This document shows, piece by piece, positions 58,426 through 64,000 of a stretch of 64,000 nucleotides of DNA. The notes under the pieces are model-generated. The model was given only the letters and a program-made list of their open reading frames with translations, was not told where the DNA came from and did no database searches. The translations under genes and the position numbers were made by a program. The number at the start of each line of letters is the position of its first letter. The first letter of the stretch is position 1. This DNA comes from Halocaridina rubra (lineage: Eukaryota; Arthropoda; Malacostraca; Decapoda; Atyidae), in contig JAXCGZ010021009.1 in the NCBI GenBank assembly GCA_037179515.1, forward strand, positions 1 to 64,000, given 5' to 3'.

Positions 58426-59838
58426 ACACCTTGTTCTCAAAATAACGCCTAGATAGGTTCTCAGAAGTGTCGTGTAAATGGAAAATCACGTGAAAAAACG
58501 AGTTATTTTCCATAGGAAACAATGATAAAGGCATAGATACGTTCCAAACCTTACATAGACACACCATGCCAAAGATATAAGATAAGTAAAAAAAATATTT
58601 TATTACTACATAGCAAAGCAGAAAGCCCTGTATCTATTTTTAATAGTATACAAAAGATATTCATATTCACTTTACAGCTAGAAATTAACATACATTACTA
58701 TGCTTGACTCTATTATGCAGTGAGCAACAGTTATAAAGTACACTGGGACATGCATGGTGGCAGTGAGCAAGTAATTTATGCGGTAGAAGAGGAGGAGGAT
58801 GCAGGAGAACGAGCCTCCATCTGTAAATGTATATAAAGATAAAATAAGAATTATAAATAACCAAAGCAAGACTAAAAAACGAAACAAAAATTAATTATGC
58901 AATGCCTAAATCTACCATATGACAGATTAAAAAAGACTTAATCTACATTCTCTAGAGAGGCACAGAGTTAGGGGGGATATGATTGAGGTGTATAAATGGT
59001 TTAAAGGGATTAACAAGGGTGATATTAATAAAGATTTAAAAATTCATGATCAAACCAAAACTCTTGATGGGTAATGGATTTAATCTTGATAAATTTAGGT
59101 TCAGAAGGGAAATTGGTGAAAATTGGCTTAATAATACCGTAGAGTATTCCTAGTAGGATAATAAATGCCAATACCTTAGACACCTTCAAATGTAGATTAG
59201 ATAGACATATGACAGAGGTAGGGTGGGTATGAATAGATTAGTGTTTATTAGAAAAATCATAAAAAGAAAAATAGAATAAGTAGAGTAGAATAGAATAGGT
59301 TAGACATGCTGAAAATATCATTCAAAAATGGAACTGCCTCGTGTGTGCCAGTAAGCATGTTGCAGTGTCCCCTATTCTTATGTTCTTAATATTTTCAGAA
59401 CACGTGTTTTGCATCCTCCTTCCATTTTCAAATTTGTATCTGGTTTCTGAATGACAAATTTGTTAATAAAATGTATCCAATTACTCTCTCACTCTCTCAT
59501 ATTTCTTTACAAAAAACGAATTAAAACTTAGGTTTATTACCTTTAAAATGAGCACTGTAATGAACGTGATTAAGACTAAAGCAATAATTATATTTACATA
59601 ATAAGATGAAAATTTTCTACCTAATTCCTGTTTAAGAGACATTACAAAGGATTCGTGGAATGGAAATTAATTTAACGGTCTTTTAACTCATTAACGTTTT
59701 TATTAAAAGTGCAGTATTATATTTATCAGTTGCTGCCCCAAACGACTCAACAGCTTGTAAAGTAACTGATGTATGTGTTGTTTGTAAGACTATTCTCCTT
59801 TTAATATAAATATATTCTATATAATGTAAGTGAAATGA

Positions 59839-59918
<80 letters not shown>

Positions 59919-60057
59919 TTAATTAACTCTTGTTCATTCAATTGTAAAAATAATGGTTTAATTACAAATTCGTAATAATATATAATAATAATAATAATAA
60001 TAATCTCCACAATCATCATCAAAGGAAAATTATTGTTAAAAATAATAATAATAATAA

Positions 60058-60102
<45 letters not shown>

Positions 60103-60451
60103 GATCTAAGGATTTTTTGGAATAGACATCATGAGAGTAATGCAGAGGTATATTAAAACCCAGCAGAGAGCTGGATATTCATTACACATCTTTTATAATC
60201 CCTTCACATTTGACAGGTCATTACACTCTCCATCTGTTTCTCTTTACAGCCTGATAAAGGCTGTTTTATTTTATCATTTTTTGGTCCATCCTGTTGTCAC
60301 AAAAAAAAAAAAAAAAAAAAAAAATAAATATATAAATAAATTTTTTTTGGGGGGGCGTTATTCGAGAATTCCGAATTTTTTACTATTATTTTTGGGGGGC
60401 GTTATTGCAATTTCGCATATAAAAAAATCGCGTATAAAAGGAACAAGGTGT
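58426..60451 (+). mobile_element. F-family TIR element 3, nested in element D
   Basis: Ends ACACCTTGTTCTCAAAATAA and GGAACAAGGTGT are TIRs. Contains the LINE C fragment (58890-59220) but not the hairpin, then about 600 bases not found in the other copies (59231-59830), a GA tract (59840-59914), (AAT)n and the CTGATAAAGGCTG module. Confidence 0.7.
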
Positions 60452-61209
60452 ATATTTATATTTCCAGTAGTTTCATGATTTTATTGATAAAAAAAATTTA
60501 TTTCTTAGCCTAAGAATAATAAAACAGTAAAAAATAGTAAAAAACATAAATACTAACAATATTGCACCACATAAAATACGATACCGGTATCGGTGTTCGG
60601 AAAACGCAAAGGCACTCACCTACGTGACCTAGTGAATATTAAAATAATCATTATTTTATTGATGAAACAAGTATTTCTTGGCCTAAGAATAATAAAACAG
60701 TAAAAAATAGTAAAAACCATAAATACAGTACTAACAGTATTGCACCATGAAAAATACGATACCGGTATCACGTTTCGGAAAACGCAAAGGCTCTCACCTA
60801 CGTGACCTAGTAAATATTAAAATTTTCATTATTTTATTGATAAAACAAGTAGTTCCTAGCCTAAGAATAATAAAACAGTAAAAAATAATAAAAAACTAAC
60901 AGTATTGCACCATGTAAAATACGATACCGCTATCAGCGTTTCGGAAAAAGAAAAGGCTCTCACCTACGTGAGATAGTTCATGGAATGCTATTGGCTGAAA
61001 GGTCGGGAGACGACGAATCACAGAATTGTTTTTCTGTATGTTCTGTATCATGGGGTCTGATTGGCTTTTTCATTGCAGTTTGCTTTTCCCTCCATTTTCC
61101 AATGTGCCACCTCACTCATTAAGTCTAACTCACGTGTGCGCCGTTCTCGTTGTGCTCATTAATACGTTTTGCTTGTGATTGTGTTTTCACGCGCAATATA
61201 ACCTTTGCA

Positions 61210-62974
61210 ATGCCTCCCAAACGCCTTCACCTTCTAAGGTTTCTGGTAGTCAGCCTAAGCGGCAAAGGAAAATGTTAAGCATTGTAGATAAAGTGAAACT
61301 CTTAGATAAGTTGAAAGAAGGAAAAAGGTTTGTGGATGTCGGCCGCTATTTTGGCCTCAATGAATCTACTGTTCGCTACATCAAAAAGGACGAAGCAAAG
61401 ATCAGGAAAACAGCGAGCATTTCTTTTGATAAATCAGCGAAGAGGGTCGTAACATCCCGCAATAAGGCAGTAGTGCGGATGGAAGCTGCTTTGGCCCTGT
61501 GGATTGCTGATTGCAGAAAGAAAAACATCAGCTTAGACACCAATATCATACAAACAAAGGCGAAGAAGCTGTACGAGACATTCGCAGCAAATGAACCCGA
61601 TGACGACAGTGGCAACCGTGGAGAGGAGGAGAGAGAAGAAGATATCGACGACCCACAACCAGGACCCTCCAGCAATTCTCCACCGAGGATACAACCGTTC
61701 GTTGCTAGCAAGGGATGGTTCTTCAAATTTCAAAAACGCTATGGCCTAAAAAGCGTTGCAGTGCATGGCGAAGCTGCCTCTACAGATACAGCTGCCGCAA
61801 AAAATACGTCACGAACGACTTCAAGAAAATTATCGCCGAAGGGGAATATGTTCCTGAGCAAGTCTTCAACATGGATGAGACTGGCTTATTTTGGAAGAGA
61901 ATGCCATCTCGCACTTTTCTCTTCAAGGACGAAGCTAAAGCCCCGGGATTTAAAGCGCACAAAGATCGCGTTACCCTCATCATGTGCGGAAATGCTGCGG
62001 GCTTCATGTTAAAGCCCGGGCTTATCTACAAGTCAAAAAACCCTACGGCTTTGAAGAACAAGAATAAGAATCTGCTGCCAGTGTATTGGATGCATAACCC
62101 TAAGGCATGGATCACGAAAAGCCTCACATCGGACTGGTTTCACCAATGCTTTATCCCTCAGGTAAAAATTTATCTTGCGGAAAAAGGCCTTGAATTTAAA
62201 GTACTTCTTTTGATGGATAATGCTGGTGGCCACACAACTAATCTCCAGTATGACGGTGTTCAAGTTGAGTTCCTGCCACCAAATACGTCATTGATTCAGT
62301 CTGTGGATCAAGGCGTTATTCGTGCGTTCAAGGCCCTCTGCACACGAAATGCCCTGGCAAGCCTTGTTGAAGCCATGGATTCGGACAAAGACTTCTCATT
62401 GAGGACATACTGGCGTAATTACACGATTGCCACATGCCTACAAAATATTCAGAATGCAATCAAAGAGATGAAGTCGGCCACAATCAATGCCAGTTGGAAG
62501 AAACTGTGGCCCGAAGTCATCCACGACTACAAGGGAGTTGCTCCTGACGAAGTGCAGAAGTCGGCAGTTGCGAAAGCTGTGAAGTTGGCTGCATTGCTAG
62601 GAGGAGAAGGCTTTAAAGATATGCCTCACGAAGATGTGCATGAACTAACTGACTGCCACTCGCAGCCTTTGAGTGATGAAGACTTGGAAGATATGACGAA
62701 ATCAGCGAGCGAAGAAGAGGAAGAACTTGAGGAAACGCACAAAGAAATTGAAGAACCTGGCCTTACACTCGAACGTTTGGCAGCCATGTATGAACAATTT
62801 AAAGCACTCCAACAACTCTCGCAGGAAGATGACGATAATATGGTTCGTTCGGTGACCTTCTGTAATTTTCTCGACGATGCCATGATTCCTTACCATACCA
62901 TCTTCCAACAAATAAAGAAACAGCGACAGCAACTCCCCATTACTATGTTCTTCTCCCCCAAAAAGCAGCCGTAA
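61210..62974 (+). pseudogene. Tigger/pogo transposase, two frameshifts
   Basis: Cut-and-paste transposase of the Tigger group. The original ATG is probably 61210 (MPPKR), followed at once by a one-base deletion near 61222. From there an open frame gives the CENP-B-type HTH (MLSIVDKVKLLDKLKEGKRF, GLNESTVRYIKK), a second DNA-binding domain (WIADCRKKNISLDTNIIQTK, GWFFKFQKRYGLKSV) and an acidic linker. A second frameshift falls at an A6 run near 61797-61802. The catalytic domain is then intact: Asp at 61874 (FNMDETGLFW), Asp at 62216 (LLLMDNAGGH) and Asp at 62306 (LPPNTSLIQSVDQGVI), a DD30D spacing. The C-terminus is acidic (SEEEEELEETHKEIEEPG) and ends FFSPKKQP. Close human relatives are the TIGD genes. 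Confidence 0.9.
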
Positions 62975-63019
62975 AGCTTTTATTGGGGGCGAAATAATTT
63001 TCTCCGGGGTCAAGAAAGA

Positions 63020-63920
63020 TCATCATCACCTCATTCACGGTAAGTTTACCTATCATGTACATATAAATTTACCTTGCATGCTGTTATTTATAATAATTGT
63101 AAAATACCCATGTACATGAGTATGTCATGTAATTACCACTTCATTCACAGTAATTTTATCTATCACTTTCATGTAAATTTACGTTGCTTGCTGTTATTTA
63201 TAATGTAAAGGGTGTTTTTTTAACAGTGCAGGGAGGGTTTATACAGTATGTAAATGTAAAAATAATTGTAAAATACCTATGTACATGAGTATGTCATGTA
63301 ATTACCACTTCATTCACCGTAATTTTATCTATCACTTTCATGTAAATTTACGTTGCAGGCTGTTATTTATAATGTAAAGGGTGTTTTTTTAACAGTGCAG
63401 GGAGGGTTTATACAGTACGTAAACGTAAAAATAATTGTAAAATACCTATGTATGTCACGTCATCATCACCTTATTCACGGTAAGTTTTCCTATCACTTTC
63501 ATAAAAATTTACGTTGCTTGCTGTTATTTATAATGTAAAGGGTGTTTTTTTAACAGTACAGGGAGGGTTTATACAGTACGTAAACGTAAAAATAACTGTA
63601 AAATACCTATGTATGTCATGTCATCATCACCTCATTCACAGTAAGTTTTCCTATCACTTTCATAAAAATTTACGTTGCTTGCTGTTATTTATAATGTAAA
63701 GGGTGTTTTTTTAACAGTGCAGGGAGGGATTATACAGTACGTAAACGTAAAAATAATTGTAAAATACCAATGTACATGAGTATGTCATGTAATTACCACT
63801 TCATTCACCGTAATTTTATCTATCACTTTCATATAAATTTACGTTACATGCTGTTATTTATGAAGTAAAGGGTGGTTTGTTAACAGTACAGGGAGGGTTT
63901 ATACAGTGTAAACGTAAAAA
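63020..63920. repeat. Minisatellite downstream of the transposase
   Basis: Units of 160-170 bases, with GTATGTCA(T/C)GT recurring at about 63119, 63289, 63448, 63609 and 63780. Each unit holds AACAGTGCAGGGAGGGTTTA. It is the inverted counterpart of 48300-49350 in element B, so the array belongs to the transposon family. Confidence 0.9.
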
Positions 63921-64000
63921 TAAATTAAAATATCTATGTACATATAGGCTGATCCTACTTCGCGGTTTTCCTGTCTCGCGCCGGGTCCCAGAACCGAACT

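Larger units (their letters stand above)
58090..64000 (+). mobile_element. Tigger element D, nearly complete, runs off the window
   Basis: The left part (58090-58425) continues at 60452 once the F element at 58426-60451 is taken out: the break falls in TATATGCTAGCTC, as read uninterrupted in elements A and C. Then come upstream repeats (60452-61000), transposase (61210-62974), minisatellite (63020-63920), and the start of the right TIR region (CTACTTCGCGGTTTTCCTG … GGGTCCCAGAACCGA). The outermost left TIR is lost or merged with the neighbouring element, and the right end is beyond 64000. Confidence 0.75.

Overview
This is a stretch of a repeat-saturated animal genome, not a bacterial or viral one. 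Long (TA)n, (GA)n, (AAT)n and (ATGT)n microsatellites, APE-type LINEs, Tigger/pogo DNA transposons, tRNA-derived SINEs and a Ty3/gypsy-type LTR element occur together with at least one spliced host gene. The mixture resembles a decapod crustacean (penaeid shrimp or crayfish type), but the species is an inference. I see no rRNA genes, no CRISPR array and no operon. Nearly every large open reading frame is a decayed transposon gene. Boundaries below were found by eye and are approximate unless a target-site duplication (TSD) or terminal inverted repeat (TIR) fixes them.

Region 1 (1-22,000) is a nest of retroelements. A Jockey/CR1-like LINE (1-1830) is followed by SINE and LINE scraps. From about 3,050 to 19,750 lie the scattered pieces of one old LTR, split by five insertions: an I-clade LINE (3092-5396), a TG...CA-bounded repeat (5541-6455), a SINE (6968-7162), a complete LTR retrotransposon (7207-17705) and a second I-clade LINE copy (17767-18926). 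The LTR retrotransposon lies on the minus strand and has two LTRs of about 1.95 kb, a CATTC duplication, a Lys-tRNA primer site and the pol order protease-integrase-reverse transcriptase-RNase H. That order is unusual for Ty3/gypsy and recalls the Gmr1 clade. LINE ORF1 and endonuclease pieces follow to 22,000.

Region 2 (22,000-33,000) is dominated by microsatellites and inverted duplications. It holds a 216-bp internally deleted derivative of the LINE found at 36.7-40.0 kb, a Tigger MITE, and a family of elements with ACACCTAGTTC termini that carry a shared cassette (LINE fragment, 100-bp-arm hairpin, GA tract). Between them lies the best host-gene candidate: two exons (26023-26047 and 27228-27343) encoding a 46-residue lysine-rich protein, perhaps with a 3' UTR exon near 34,024.

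Region 3 (33,000-46,200) is mostly AT-rich single-copy-looking sequence. It is interrupted by a 4.7-kb Tigger-ended element (36068-40780) carrying a nearly full-length but broken LINE. A possible host exon with a perfect hairpin just downstream lies at 44,122-44,439 on the minus strand.

Region 4 (46,200-64,000) is a cluster of Tigger elements. Two nearly identical 1.7-kb deletion derivatives (A and C), one with a partial transposase and a 160-bp minisatellite (B), and one with an almost complete transposase (D, running off the right edge) sit here, interleaved with the ACACCTAGTTC family. Almost every TIR element is bordered by (TA)n, as expected for elements that use TA target sites.
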